This document shows positions 1-8,611 of a stretch of DNA of 64,000 nt, one piece after another; the first letter of the stretch is position 1; every line of letters starts with the position of its first letter. The DNA is from Acidobacteria bacterium Ga0077553 (GTDB lineage: Bacteria > Acidobacteriota > Terriglobia > Bryobacterales > Bryobacteraceae): contig LNFE01000265.1 of assembly GCA_001464575.1 (NCBI GenBank), positions 1 to 64,000 of the forward strand, read 5' to 3'. The notes under the pieces are model-generated. The model had not been told where the DNA came from. It did not search any database and worked only from the letters and a program-made list of their open reading frames with translations. The translations under genes and the position numbers were made by a program.

Positions 1-850
1 GGTCGCGCTTCATGAGGGCGACGGCGTATTCGTTGAGGGCGAACTTCTCGGCTTCGGCGGTGGCCTCCTTGAGGCCGGCCTGTTGGAGGGAGGCGGGGAG
101 TTTCTTGTGATACCAGGCGATGGCGGTATAGGTGGGGAGGAAGAGGGGATAGGGGAGATCGTTGCCGCGGTCGAAGCGGGCGGTTTGATATTGCAGGATG
201 GAGGAGACGAGGACGATGCCGTTGCAGGCCATGCCGCGGTCGACGAGCCAGCCGGCGAGGCCGGCGGCGCGGAAGGTGCCGTAGCTTTCACCGGTGAGAT
301 ACAGCGGCGAACTCCAGCGGTTGTACTTGCCGAGATAGAGGCGGATGAACTCGCCGACGCTGGCAATGTCGCCCTGGACGCCCCAGAATTTCTTGCCGAG
401 TTCGGGCTTGGCGGCGCGGGAGTAGCCGGTGCCGACGGGATCGACGAAAACCATGTCGGTGAAGGGCAGGAAGGTGTGGGGGTTGTCCTTCACCTGGTAG
501 GGCGGGGGCGGATAGGAGCCGTCGTCGAGCATGGGGATATAGCGCGGGCCGAGGACGCCGAGGTGGAGCCAGACGGAGGCGGAGCCGGGGCCGCCGTTGA
601 AGGCGACCATGAGGGGGCGCTTGGTGGCGGGAGAGGGATTGTCGAGGGTGTAGGCGACGAAGAAGAGGAAGGCTTCGGGGTCGCCGGCCTCGTTGAGGAG
701 AGGCAGGCGGCCGGTGGTGGTCGTGTACTGGAGCGTTTTGCCGGCGATGGTGATCGTGTGCTTCTTCTGAATCGGGGCCGGTTCGGCGGGTGGTTTGGCC
801 GGTTGGGCGCAGAGAAGGAGAGGCAGGAGCAACGAGCAGGCGAGACGCAT
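1..850 (-). CDS. Secreted serine carboxypeptidase, S10 family (partial, C-terminus off window)
   Basis: This frame is open from an ATG at 848-850 to the left edge, so the C-terminus lies outside the window. The protein starts with a hydrophobic leader (residues 1-16, ending LLLCAQ), which suggests Sec export. NGGPGS at residues 85-90, GTGYS at 140-144 and the nucleophile elbow GESYG at 187-191 (Ser189) are the hallmarks of peptidase S10, which removes C-terminal amino acids from peptides. The Asp and His of the triad would lie beyond the edge. It begins 4 bp after the stop of the MFS transporter, so the two are likely co-transcribed; a peptidase plus a transporter suggests scavenging, but that link is inference. 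The family assignment is secure, the substrate is not. Confidence 0.9.
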   Translation of the reverse strand, partial: MRLACSLLLPLLLCAQPAKPPAEPAPIQKKHTITIAGKTLQYTTTTGRLPLLNEAGDPEAFLFFVAYTLDNPSPATKRPLMVAFNGGPGSASVWLHLGVLGPRYIPMLDDGSYPPPPYQVKDNPHTFLPFTDMVFVDPVGTGYSRAAKPELGKKFWGVQGDIASVGEFIRLYLGKYNRWSSPLYLTGESYGTFRAAGLAGWLVDRGMACNGIVLVSSILQYQTARFDRGNDLPYPLFLPTYTAIAWYHKKLPASLQQAGLKEATAEAEKFALNEYAVALMKRD

Positions 851-854
851 ATGG

Positions 855-2105
855 CTAGTGTAAACGGATGCGTTTGTTGGGATTGATGAAGACCCAACAG
901 AGGGCGGCGCAGACGAGCATGACGCCGGTGATGTTGAGGGGCGTGTTCCAGTCGCCGGTTTCGCGGATGAGCATGGCGAGGACGATGGGGCTTAAGAAGC
1001 CGCCGACTTGGCCGGCCGTGTTCATGACGGCGCCGACGACGCCGGCGTGGGGCCCGGCGATGTCCATGCAGGTGCCCCAGGCGGCGCCGAGGCAGAAGGC
1101 GCCCCAACCGGCGCCGAGGGCGAGATAGAGGGCGGCGGTGGTGGGGTCGGCCGCGGCCGCGCCGAGGAGGGTGAACAGGCCGGCAAAGATGAAGCCGCTG
1201 CCGCCGGCGATGGTGCGGCCGAGGCGGAGGCCGAAGCGTTTGGTGATGGCGTCGGTGGCGAGGCCGCCGGTGAGGTCGGCGACCATGCAGGCGACCATGG
1301 GGGCGCCGGCAAAGAGGCCGAGGTCGGTGGCTTTGAAGCCGCGGATGCGTTCGAGGTAGGTGGGCATCCAGGTGAGGTAGAAATAGAACGCGTAGCTCTG
1401 GATGAAGTACATGACGCAGAGCAGCATGACGTTGCGGTCTTTGATGATGTTGAGCCAGGGGACATCGCCATGGCCGGCCTGCTCTTCGCGGCCTTCGAGG
1501 ATGAGGGCGAGTTCGGCGGCGTTGACTTCGGGATGTTCGGAGGGTTCACTGCGAAACCAGCGGTACCAGAGGATGGCCCAAACGAAGCCGACCGAGCCGA
1601 GCACCAGGAAGACCGTTCGCCATTCCATGAACGTCAGCATCCAGGCGATGAGGAGGGGTGAATAGGCGCCGCCGCCGTGGGCGCCCATGAAGAAGATGCC
1701 TTGGGCGCGGCCGCGTTCGGTTTTGGGGAACCAGCGGGAGAAGGTTTTAGCGGAGTTGGGCCACGCGCCGGCTTCGCCGATGCCGAACAAAAATCGAATG
1801 ACCAGTAAACTTCCGAAGCTCCAGGCGGCGGCGGTGAGCATGGTGAAGGCGCTCCACCAGGTGACGATGCGCATGAGGACGCTGCGGGTGCCGACCTTGT
1901 CTCCCCACCATCCGGTGGGGATTTCGAAGAGGCCGTAGGCGAGCGTAAATGCGCTAAAAACAAAGCCCATCTGCTGATCGGTGAGTCCGAGATCCCGGGA
2001 GACCTGCTTCGAGGTGATGGAGATCGCGATGCGGTCCATGTAGGTGATGGCGGCGAGCGCCACCCCGAAGGCGAGAACTTTGTAACGGGTCCGGCTGGGA
2101 GTCAT
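855..2105 (-). CDS. MFS transporter, anion:cation symporter (ACS) type
   Basis: A 416-residue polytopic inner-membrane protein of the normal length for a 12-TM major facilitator. The N-terminus has a short cytoplasmic stretch, then AFGVALAAITYMDRIAIS, in which the YMDR segment in TM1 is typical of the ACS family (hexuronate, galactarate, phthalate and other organic-anion symporters). The loop after TM2 carries GWWGDKVGTR, the MFS loop motif. Likely role: proton-coupled uptake of a carboxylated sugar or similar organic anion; the substrate cannot be read from sequence. It is the first gene of a two-gene unit with the S10 carboxypeptidase, and diverges from the gene starting at 2152, leaving about 46 bp for both promoters. 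Confidence 0.88.
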   Translation of the reverse strand: MTPSRTRYKVLAFGVALAAITYMDRIAISITSKQVSRDLGLTDQQMGFVFSAFTLAYGLFEIPTGWWGDKVGTRSVLMRIVTWWSAFTMLTAAAWSFGSLLVIRFLFGIGEAGAWPNSAKTFSRWFPKTERGRAQGIFFMGAHGGGAYSPLLIAWMLTFMEWRTVFLVLGSVGFVWAILWYRWFRSEPSEHPEVNAAELALILEGREEQAGHGDVPWLNIIKDRNVMLLCVMYFIQSYAFYFYLTWMPTYLERIRGFKATDLGLFAGAPMVACMVADLTGGLATDAITKRFGLRLGRTIAGGSGFIFAGLFTLLGAAAADPTTAALYLALGAGWGAFCLGAAWGTCMDIAGPHAGVVGAVMNTAGQVGGFLSPIVLAMLIRETGDWNTPLNITGVMLVCAALCWVFINPNKRIRLH

Positions 2106-2151
2106 GGTCTAAAGGTTGTATCACGGGTACGCTAAAATCGCAGATAAGCGA

Positions 2152-2949
2152 ATGTTGAAAATTTCGAAACGGTCCGCCACCCTCCTGGCGATGTTCTGTC
2201 TGGGTGTTGCCGGACTTCAGGCTCAAGCGCAAACGCCGGCCCCTTCTTCCTCGAACACGCAGGCTTCCGAGAAGCGCATCAACTATGTGCGCCGGCTGAG
2301 CTTGGGGGTGGGGTTGTCGGTGATTGCACTCGATACGATCAACAACGGCACGCTACAGCGATCGACCACGACACCGCCGCCGGCGACCACCGGGAACTAT
2401 GCAACGACGGTACAGCGGCAGCGCGTGGGTTATACGGGCATGTTGCAGATTCTCGTGACGAACCGGTTCGCGGTGACGGCCGGGATCGTGATGCGGCGGG
2501 TGGCGTTTACGCGGAACGGGGAGGTTTTGAGCGGGACGGACAACCCGACGACGGCTATTGATGACCGGCGCTATTCGACGGTCTTTGAGGACACGCGGGC
2601 GCGTTTCTACGATATACCGCTGACGGTTCGCTACTTTGGCAAGGACCGGACCCGGGCCGGGGGCCGTTGGTTCCTCGAAGGCGGCATTGTGCAGCGCAAC
2701 GTTTCGGGCCTGAAGTCGGCGGTGGTGACCACGCTGGGTGACACAGAGCCGAACTGCTGCAACCCGACGACGGCGAAGAATGGGGTACGCGGGGTGATTG
2801 CCGGCTTCGGCGGGCAGTTGATTGATCCGTTCGGCATCCGGGTGATGCCGAGTGTTCGCTATACCCGTTGGATGGGGGAGACGTTCAACTCGTTCTCGAC
2901 CGTGAGCAAGAAGAATCAGATTGAGGCGATGATCACCATCGGATTCTAA
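2152..2949 (+). CDS. Outer-membrane beta-barrel-like protein
   Basis: A 265-residue exported protein with no recognised family name. I chose the ATG at 2152 over the one at 2116 because the protein then opens with a good signal peptide: basic MLKISKRS, a hydrophobic core and an AQAQ cleavage region near residue 27. The rest shows alternating hydrophobic and polar residues, frequent Gly, Tyr and Arg, and strands such as RLSLGVGLSVIAL and FAVTAGIVMRRVAF, ending in ITIGF. The final Phe is the usual outer-membrane barrel signature. This fits an 8-to-10-strand porin-like (OmpW/OmpA barrel) fold. A CC pair near residue 201 is unusual. The stop overlaps the start of the next gene by one base, suggesting coupling. 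Confidence 0.7.
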   Translation: MLKISKRSATLLAMFCLGVAGLQAQAQTPAPSSSNTQASEKRINYVRRLSLGVGLSVIALDTINNGTLQRSTTTPPPATTGNYATTVQRQRVGYTGMLQILVTNRFAVTAGIVMRRVAFTRNGEVLSGTDNPTTAIDDRRYSTVFEDTRARFYDIPLTVRYFGKDRTRAGGRWFLEGGIVQRNVSGLKSAVVTTLGDTEPNCCNPTTAKNGVRGVIAGFGGQLIDPFGIRVMPSVRYTRWMGETFNSFSTVSKKNQIEAMITIGF

Positions 2950-3344
2950 TGAACTCGACGCAAGCCGGCCTCGTGTACTTTTTTTGGGTCTTCGGGGCCG
3001 GTTTTGTTTTGGGGGTGGTGCGGACGCTGTTGGTGGTTCCAGTGATTGGTGCGCCGACGGCGGAGCTGTTGGAGACGCCGTTGATGCTGGCGGCGATCTG
3101 GTTGGCGGCGAACTGGTTGGTGCGACGCTTGGCGCCGGGGGCGGCGCTGGCGGCGGGGTTGTTGGCCTTGGGGCTGACGTTGGCGGCGGAGACAGCCGTC
3201 GGGGTGTTTCTGCGGCAGATGACGGTGGTGGAGGTGTTTCTGCATCGCGAGCCGCTGAACGCAGTAGCGTACTACGGCGCTTTGCTGGTGTTTGGGTTGT
3301 TACCGGCGATACTCGAGCACTATCGCGGACGCGAAGGCCGCTAG
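2949..3344 (+). CDS. Small integral membrane protein
   Basis: A 131-residue, strongly hydrophobic protein starting in a TAATG overlap with the upstream barrel gene. About four membrane segments are visible (around residues 9-28, 40-57, 64-85 and 108-125), with charged residues confined to the loops and to the C-terminal EHYRGREGR. I recognise no family. Its last 45 bases overlap, tail to tail, the convergent gene ending at 3300. The reading is supported by the overlap with a probable exported protein and by its consistent hydrophobicity. No function is assigned. Confidence 0.62.
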   Translation: MNSTQAGLVYFFWVFGAGFVLGVVRTLLVVPVIGAPTAELLETPLMLAAIWLAANWLVRRLAPGAALAAGLLALGLTLAAETAVGVFLRQMTVVEVFLHREPLNAVAYYGALLVFGLLPAILEHYRGREGR

Positions 3345-3857
3345 CGCGAGGAGCATCCAGACCACCGTCACCAGGCCCACGCGGCGGTCCCATTTGGGCG
3401 GCAAGCCCTCGACGCGCCCCAGCTGTTGGACACCGAGGATTCCCATCATCGAAGCCGTTTCCTGCGCGGCTTGCATTTCTGATTCGAACTGGGCGGGGTT
3501 GCGCAGCCAGCGACCGTCACGATGGACGATGCCGGACTCCCAGTGGGAGACGTTGCCGGACTTGGGGCCTTGGTAGTTCCAGCGCCAATAGCCGCCGGCG
3601 ACGTGATCGCGCGGGATCCATTCGCTACCGGCTCCGGTGGGTAGGGGGCCGCGGCGGAGTTGAACGCCTTCGGGCCGGACAGTGAAGCGGGTGCGGTTGC
3701 AGAGGGCGACGAGGCCGAGATAGGTGAGCAGGGTGAAGGGCCCGACGGCGGGTCGCATCGTAGGGCCGCCGAGCCAGAGCAGGTACTGGGCGGCCACGCC
3801 GAGAGCGAAGAGGCCCAGCCCGGCCCAGAGGGGAACCCAGCGGCGGGAGCAGGTCAT
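3300..3857 (-). CDS. Hypothetical membrane-anchored protein
   Basis: A 185-residue protein with two N-terminal membrane segments (roughly residues 8-29 and 35-50), a soluble middle domain of about 100 residues containing TVRPEGVQLRRGPLPTG and GGYWRWNYQGPKSGNVSHWESG, and one C-terminal membrane helix (about 160-180). The middle resembles bacterial PH-like domains in its strand pattern, but I cannot assign it to a family. Its ATG is only 3 bp after the amidohydrolase stop, so it is likely the last gene of the operon that runs from 6756 down to 3300. Confidence 0.65.
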   Translation of the reverse strand: MTCSRRWVPLWAGLGLFALGVAAQYLLWLGGPTMRPAVGPFTLLTYLGLVALCNRTRFTVRPEGVQLRRGPLPTGAGSEWIPRDHVAGGYWRWNYQGPKSGNVSHWESGIVHRDGRWLRNPAQFESEMQAAQETASMMGILGVQQLGRVEGLPPKWDRRVGLVTVVWMLLALAAFASAIVLEYRR

Positions 3858-3860
3858 GCT

Positions 3861-4763
3861 TCAGGCCCAGTGGGGGAAGAAGGCTTTCCAGTTTTCGTAG
3901 AGGATCATGTCCTGGACCTCGTCGGGAATCTTCGGCAGGCCGGTGCCGGCGACCACCTGATTGACGTTGCGGAGCCCGGCGATGATGTTGGCCATTGTGC
4001 CGGAGGGGAAGTCCGAGCCGGGGAGAATTTTGTGTTCGACGCCGTACTCCATGGCGGTGACCATGGCCTGCCAGTAGCGCCAGGGACGGTAGTGGACGGC
4101 GCTGATATCGGCGTACATGTTGGGGCACTTGCGGATGAGGACGATGAGGTCGGTCTCCCAGGGATGGCCGAGGTGAGCGACGATCATCTTGAGGTCGGGG
4201 AAGTCCATGGCGAGGTCTTCGAGTTGGAGGGGCAGTCCCCATTTGAGCTTGGCGGCGGAGGGGAAGGTGGTGCCCTGGTGCCACATGGTGGGGAGACCGA
4301 GCTGCTGGACGCGCTTGAAGAATGGCCAATGTTTGCGGTCCTGCGGGTCGAAGTGTTGGTAGACAGGCCCGAGCTTGAGGCCCTTGAGCTTCAGGGTGTT
4401 GACGCAGTAGTCGAGGTGCTCGATGCAGTCGGGGCGGTTGGGGTCGACGCTGGCCCAGCCTTCCATTTTTTCGGGGTGCTGGGCGACGTATTCGGCGATG
4501 ACTTCGTTGGGGATATCGAGGCCGCAGGCTTTGGCTTGGAGGCCGAAGACGACGACGTGGGACATCTCTTCGGAGGCCTTCCAGTGGCTTTCGGGGGTGG
4601 AGTCGTAGACGTGCTTGTCGAGGTTGGCCGAGTAGGCGAGGCCCCCGCTGCGCTTCAGCTTCACGAGTTTCGAGGCCAAGGCCTCTTCGGCATACTGCTC
4701 GCTAATGTGGTCCGGGTACCACATCAAGTGTGTGTGGCAGTCGATCATCTTTCTTTCGCTCAT
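3861..4763 (-). CDS. Amidohydrolase 2 family metal-dependent hydrolase
   Basis: A 300-residue TIM-barrel hydrolase of the amidohydrolase-2 family. The start at 4761-4763 is preferred over an upstream ATG because it has a perfect GGAGG 7 bases before it and puts the strand-1 metal motif DCHTH at residues 8-12. The later metal and catalytic positions are visible as WHQGT, MIVAHLGHP and GSDFP near the C-terminus. Relatives hydrolyse or decarboxylate small cyclic or carboxylated substrates in the cytoplasm. It overlaps the upstream enolase-superfamily gene by ATGA and shares an operon with an acetamidase/formamidase, so the three probably degrade one organic amide or lactone. The substrate is unknown. 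Confidence 0.9.
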   Translation of the reverse strand: MSERKMIDCHTHLMWYPDHISEQYAEEALASKLVKLKRSGGLAYSANLDKHVYDSTPESHWKASEEMSHVVVFGLQAKACGLDIPNEVIAEYVAQHPEKMEGWASVDPNRPDCIEHLDYCVNTLKLKGLKLGPVYQHFDPQDRKHWPFFKRVQQLGLPTMWHQGTTFPSAAKLKWGLPLQLEDLAMDFPDLKMIVAHLGHPWETDLIVLIRKCPNMYADISAVHYRPWRYWQAMVTAMEYGVEHKILPGSDFPSGTMANIIAGLRNVNQVVAGTGLPKIPDEVQDMILYENWKAFFPHWA

Positions 4764-5881
4764 TCCTTTACCTCCATGGTTCGTAGGGCATCCCAATCGA
4801 GCTCCACGCCGAGGCCCGGGCCGGGCGGGGGCGTGAGCCAACCGTCTGCGATCATACCCGGCCCGGTGATGATGTCGCGCGCGTAGCGCAGGGGGCCGAA
4901 GGTCTCGATGGGATAGGGTAGCTCCGGCAGGGCAATGGCCAAATGGGCGCAGGCGGCGGTGGCGATGCCCATTTCGGCCTGGCTGCCGAGGATGCAGGGT
5001 ACGCCGACGGCGGTGGCCAACGCGAAGATTTCGGCGGCGGCGCGGAGGCCGCCGGCTTCGGCGACATAGACGTTCCAGACGTCGGCGGCTTCGGCGCGGG
5101 CGAGTTCATAGGCGTCGCGCAGCGTTTGGCAGCTTTCGTCGGCCATGACGGGCAGACCGGTTTGCAGGCGCAGGGCGCGGGCGCCTTCGAGATTGCGGCG
5201 GCCGAGGGGTTGTTCGAACCAAGCGACGGGGGCGGCAGCGGAGAGGGTGCGCATGGCGAGGGCCGCTTCCGGCACCGTGCGCCAGGCCATATTGGCATCG
5301 AGGCGCAGCGGGAAATCGACGGCGCGGGCGACGGCTTCGACGGCGGCTAGATCGACGGCGAGTTCGCGGCCGACCTTGAGCTTGATGGCTTGAAAGCCGG
5401 CGGCGCGGCCGGCGGCGGCATCGGCGGCCATCTCTTCCGGCGACTTTTGATAGATGCCCCAGGCGAGGGGCGCGCGTTGGCGACGCTGGCCGCCGAGGAG
5501 GGCCCAGACGGGGACGCCGAAGTGGCGGCCGGTGGCGTCGAGGAGCGCCATTTCAAAGGCGGCGCGGAGGTAGGGGGCGCTGAGTTCGCCGCCGAGGACA
5601 CGGTCAATTTCGGCGAGGACGGTGGGGATGGCGAGGGCGTCGAGACCCTTGATGGCGGGGGCGATCAGCTTGCGGGCGGCGTGGCAGAGGGAGTGGCCGA
5701 TGCGGGGGAAGGTGATGGAGATTTCGCCGAGACCTTCGACGCCGTCTTCGGTGAGCAGGCGGATGATCCCGAACTCGGAAGCGGTGACGGGGTCGGCGAG
5801 ATTGAGGCCGGAGCGGACCGCTTCCTTGCGGGGGGCGCGGATGGAGAAGACTTCGACCTGGCGGATGCGCGAGCCGCTCAT
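4760..5881 (-). CDS. Enolase-superfamily (mandelate racemase/muconate lactonizing) enzyme
   Basis: A 373-residue protein with the superfamily's N-terminal capping domain and C-terminal barrel. The KxK motif is seen in AIKLKVG, and the three metal ligands in LDANMAW (Asp), FEQPLG (Glu) and MADES (Asp). These enzymes abstract an alpha proton from a carboxylate to racemise, lactonise or dehydrate it. Where muconate-type members usually have a second lysine base before GG, this one reads NVYVAEAGG, so the acceptor chemistry may differ. The start at 5881 overlaps the stop of the formamidase gene by ATGA; the longer frame to 6496 is the antisense-like extension through that gene and was discarded. 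Subfamily and substrate are not determined. Confidence 0.9.
   Translation of the reverse strand: MSGSRIRQVEVFSIRAPRKEAVRSGLNLADPVTASEFGIIRLLTEDGVEGLGEISITFPRIGHSLCHAARKLIAPAIKGLDALAIPTVLAEIDRVLGGELSAPYLRAAFEMALLDATGRHFGVPVWALLGGQRRQRAPLAWGIYQKSPEEMAADAAAGRAAGFQAIKLKVGRELAVDLAAVEAVARAVDFPLRLDANMAWRTVPEAALAMRTLSAAAPVAWFEQPLGRRNLEGARALRLQTGLPVMADESCQTLRDAYELARAEAADVWNVYVAEAGGLRAAAEIFALATAVGVPCILGSQAEMGIATAACAHLAIALPELPYPIETFGPLRYARDIITGPGMIADGWLTPPPGPGLGVELDWDALRTMEVKE
4771..4775 (-). promoter_or_regulatory. Ribosome binding site deciding the amidohydrolase start
   Basis: On the minus strand the bases read GGAGG, seven bases before the ATG at 4763. It lies inside the end of the upstream enolase-superfamily gene, as expected for a coupled pair, and rules out the longer reading from 4841. 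Confidence 0.75.
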
Positions 5882-6756
5882 AGATACCTCTTGGCGACCT
5901 TGGCGGCCACGGCGCCGGACTGGTAATAGCCGACCGAGATCTGGCCGGTGTGGGTCAGGAGATCGTAGGCTTTCCAGCGGTCCCAACCGTAGGCCTGCTC
6001 CATCCAGAGGATGAGCCAGGCGTAGGCTTGGGCGATGCCGCGTTCGAGGGGCGTGGCGGAGGAGACGCAGACGATCTCGTCGGCCGTTTCGATGCGGGGG
6101 CCGGGGATGGTCCAGCCCTTTTTGAGGTCGACGGTGATCTCGGTTTCGGCCGGCATTTCGAGGCCCGAGGCGGAGAGTTCGCCGTGGCCCATGGCGGCGT
6201 GGGCGTCGCCGAGATAAAGCAAGGCGCCGGGGACGAAGACGGGGAGAAAGAGCGTGGCGCCTTCGGCGACTTCGACGATATCCATGTTGCCGCCGTGGGG
6301 GCCGGCGGGGTTGGTGGTGGGCACGCCCCAATCGGGGGCGGTGCCGATGCAGCCGAGCATGGGGCGGTAGGGGATTTTGGCGTGGGCGCTCCAGTGAATG
6401 ACGCCGTCGGAGATTTCGCAGACGTGGGTGCCGGGCGGGCAATCGGCGCCGAGCCATTCGGCGAGCATTTTGGGGTCGGAGGTGCGGGTGAAGCATTGGC
6501 CGAGGGTGGGGCGGATGCTATGAATGGTGACCGCGAGGGTGTCGCCCTTTTCGGCGCCGTGGACGAAGATGGGGCCGGTGGTGGGATTGGAGTAGGGCAT
6601 GGTGGCTTTGTTGCGCACGTCGGCTTCCGTGCGGATCTGGCCGGAGAAGGCGTCCTGGCTTTCGACGCGGAGGCGGGCGCCGGGTTCGACGCGGACGCGG
6701 GGTTGGTCGAAGCGATTGAATTCGTAGCAGAGCCGGCCGAGTGTGACGTGTTCCAT
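5878..6756 (-). CDS. Acetamidase/formamidase family protein
   Basis: A 292-residue FmdA/AmdA-family enzyme. Family features include NPTTGPIFVHGAEKGDTLAV, the Gly-rich GPHGGNMD, and LYLGDAHAAMGHGELSASG, which carries the conserved Asp, His and Glu of the active-site and metal region. The family hydrolyses short amides to ammonia and a carboxylate in the cytoplasm. The ATG at 6754-6756 gives the family's normal N-terminus (MEHVTLGR); longer readings run through the divergent esterase gene. It is the first gene of the operon with the enolase-superfamily enzyme and amidohydrolase. Only 28 bp separate it from the divergent gene at 6785. Confidence 0.92.
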   Translation of the reverse strand: MEHVTLGRLCYEFNRFDQPRVRVEPGARLRVESQDAFSGQIRTEADVRNKATMPYSNPTTGPIFVHGAEKGDTLAVTIHSIRPTLGQCFTRTSDPKMLAEWLGADCPPGTHVCEISDGVIHWSAHAKIPYRPMLGCIGTAPDWGVPTTNPAGPHGGNMDIVEVAEGATLFLPVFVPGALLYLGDAHAAMGHGELSASGLEMPAETEITVDLKKGWTIPGPRIETADEIVCVSSATPLERGIAQAYAWLILWMEQAYGWDRWKAYDLLTHTGQISVGYYQSGAVAAKVAKRYL

Positions 6757-6784
6757 GTTCCATCCAGGATAGAATTCCTTCACG

Positions 6785-7867
6785 ATGCGCACACTGCTCT
6801 TTCTAGTCCCCTGGACGCTATTGGCCCAAGGGCCGCCGGCCCGGATTGTTTCCCCGGAGGTGCATGCGGACCGGCGCGTGACGCTGCGGTTCCGGGCGCC
6901 GAACGCGACGAAGGTGATGCTGAACCGGGAGGGCGCCCGGCCGGCGGAGATGACGAAGGGGGAGAACGGGGTGTGGTCGATTACGACGGAGGCGCTGACG
7001 CCGGACCTGTACGGGTACTCGTTCAACGCGGACGGGGTGAGCCTGATTGATCCGGGGAACCCGAGCATGAAGCCTAACCTGCTGGGGACGACGAGCATGT
7101 TCCATGTGCCGACGGCGGACGCTTCGCTGGCGTGGGAGCGTCGCAACGTGCCGCATGGGGCCGTGCATCACCACTTCTACGATTCGGCCATTTGCCGGGA
7201 GGCTCGGGACCTGTATGTGTACACGCCGCCGGGTTACGATCCGAAGGGCAAGACGAAGTATCCAGTGCTGTATCTGCTGCACGGCTTCAGCGACGATGCG
7301 CGGGGATGGACGGCGGTGGGGCAGGCGCACTTCATCCTCGACAACTTGATTGCCGAGGGGAAGGCGAAGCCGATGCTGGTGGTGATGCCGCTGGGCTATG
7401 GCGATTCGGGCGTGCTGCTCAACCGGGAGTTGCGGTTCAAGAGCTTTGACCTGTTCCGCGAGTCGTTGACCAAGGAGATCATCCCCTTGGTGGAGAAGGC
7501 CTACCGCGTGAATCCGGACCGGAGCCATCGCGCGTTGGCGGGCCTATCAATGGGCGGGGCGGAGACGCTGTTTATTGGCTTGAACCGGCTAGAGCTGTTC
7601 TCGCATTTGGGGGCATTCAGCTCTGGCGGCCTGCCGCCTGATCTGGCGGCGACCATTCCGGGACTGGACGCGAAGGCGAATGCAAATTTAAAGGACTTCT
7701 GGATTGCTTGCGGGAAGGACGATGGCTTGATTGGCGCCAACAACAAGTTCGTTGAGTTTTTGAAGGAGCGCGGGGTGAAGCACGAGTATGTGGTCACCGA
7801 GGGTGCCCATACGTGGCTGGTTTGGCGGCGGTACTTGGCAACGCTAGCGCCGCGTTTGTTCCGCTAG
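6785..7867 (+). CDS. Secreted esterase (esterase D/feruloyl esterase-like) with N-terminal E-set domain
   Basis: A 360-residue protein. Residues 1-15 form a signal peptide (LLFLVPWTLLAQG). Residues about 20-108 look like the CBM48/E-set beta-sandwich seen in front of many sugar esterases (RVTLRFRAPNATKVMLN, TPDLYGYSFNADG). The esterase domain follows, with LLHGF at 164-168, the nucleophile elbow GLSMGG at 253-258 (Ser255) and a C-terminal GAHTWLVW His. Relatives remove feruloyl, acetyl or similar acyl groups from plant polysaccharides outside the cytoplasm. It diverges from the formamidase operon. Its last 4 bases overlap the convergent DUF1080 gene. Confidence 0.9.
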   Translation: MRTLLFLVPWTLLAQGPPARIVSPEVHADRRVTLRFRAPNATKVMLNREGARPAEMTKGENGVWSITTEALTPDLYGYSFNADGVSLIDPGNPSMKPNLLGTTSMFHVPTADASLAWERRNVPHGAVHHHFYDSAICREARDLYVYTPPGYDPKGKTKYPVLYLLHGFSDDARGWTAVGQAHFILDNLIAEGKAKPMLVVMPLGYGDSGVLLNRELRFKSFDLFRESLTKEIIPLVEKAYRVNPDRSHRALAGLSMGGAETLFIGLNRLELFSHLGAFSSGGLPPDLAATIPGLDAKANANLKDFWIACGKDDGLIGANNKFVEFLKERGVKHEYVVTEGAHTWLVWRRYLATLAPRLFR

Positions 7868-8592
7868 TTCTTCAGCGGACGGATTTTGATGCTGCGGAAC
7901 CAGGCGGCGTCGCCGTGGTTCTGCAGCGCGATGGGACAGAGTTTGTCCGGCTGATTGGCGAGGGCCTTATAGATTGGCGACTCTTTGGTCCAACGGTCGG
8001 CGGTTTTGGCGAGGGCGGCGGGGGCGTCCATTTCGCCTTCGGCAACCTTGATGCCGTTGAGCCAGTGTTCAAAGTGTTTGCCCTTGACGAGGACGCGGGC
8101 CTGGTTGAACTCGCCGACGGGCTTGGCGGCGGCCTGGGCCGCGGGGACCATGCCGTAGAGGGCACCGGCTTGATAGTAGGCGCCGCGCTGGGCGTCGCGG
8201 TGGCCTTCCTGGGTGCCGGCGGAGCGGGTGCCGTCGCGTTTAGTCGCGTAAGCGTTGGCGAGTTCTTCGAACTTCTTGTACTCCTTGATGCGCTTCTCGT
8301 CGAGCCAGAAGCGGTCCTGGATGCGGTATTTCAAGCCGCTGTTGCCGCCGGGGGACACTTTCCATTCGAAGGCGAGTTCGAAATCGGCGTACTTGGCGGC
8401 GGTGAAGAGGTCTTCGCGGAGCTTGGGGTGGGGGACGGACTTGAGGCAGGCGTCTTCGATGGTCCAGGAGTCGCCGGGGGGGGTCTGCTTGCGGATGTCG
8501 TTCCAACCCTTCATGGACTTGCCATCGAAGAGGAGCTTCCAGCCGGCGGCTTTTTCTTCGGGGGTCAGGGTGTTGGGATCCGCGGCTTGCAA
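7864..8592 (-). CDS. DUF1080 (3-keto-disaccharide hydrolase-type) protein
   Basis: About 242 residues of a DUF1080 beta-sandwich. The N-terminal pattern EKAAGWKLLFDGKSMKGWND, then WTIEDACL, FELAFEWKVSPGGNSGLKYR and, near the end, FEHWLNGIKVAE and AWFRSIKIRPL are diagnostic. DUF1080 proteins are usually exported and act on glycosides or bind glycans. Here the best start is a TTG at 8590-8592 and no signal peptide precedes it, because the upstream gene ends only 19 bp away. Either the leader has been lost or the start is elsewhere. Likely co-transcribed with the acyltransferase upstream. Confidence 0.85.
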   Translation of the reverse strand: MQAADPNTLTPEEKAAGWKLLFDGKSMKGWNDIRKQTPPGDSWTIEDACLKSVPHPKLREDLFTAAKYADFELAFEWKVSPGGNSGLKYRIQDRFWLDEKRIKEYKKFEELANAYATKRDGTRSAGTQEGHRDAQRGAYYQAGALYGMVPAAQAAAKPVGEFNQARVLVKGKHFEHWLNGIKVAEGEMDAPAALAKTADRWTKESPIYKALANQPDKLCPIALQNHGDAAWFRSIKIRPLKN

Positions 8593-8611
8593 GGTGGCCG
8601 CCCCAGACCCG

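Noticed and set aside
3660-4886. 408-codon open frame on the plus strand
   Set aside because: It is antisense to the amidohydrolase and the membrane protein gene and shows a Gly/Glu/Val-rich chance composition.
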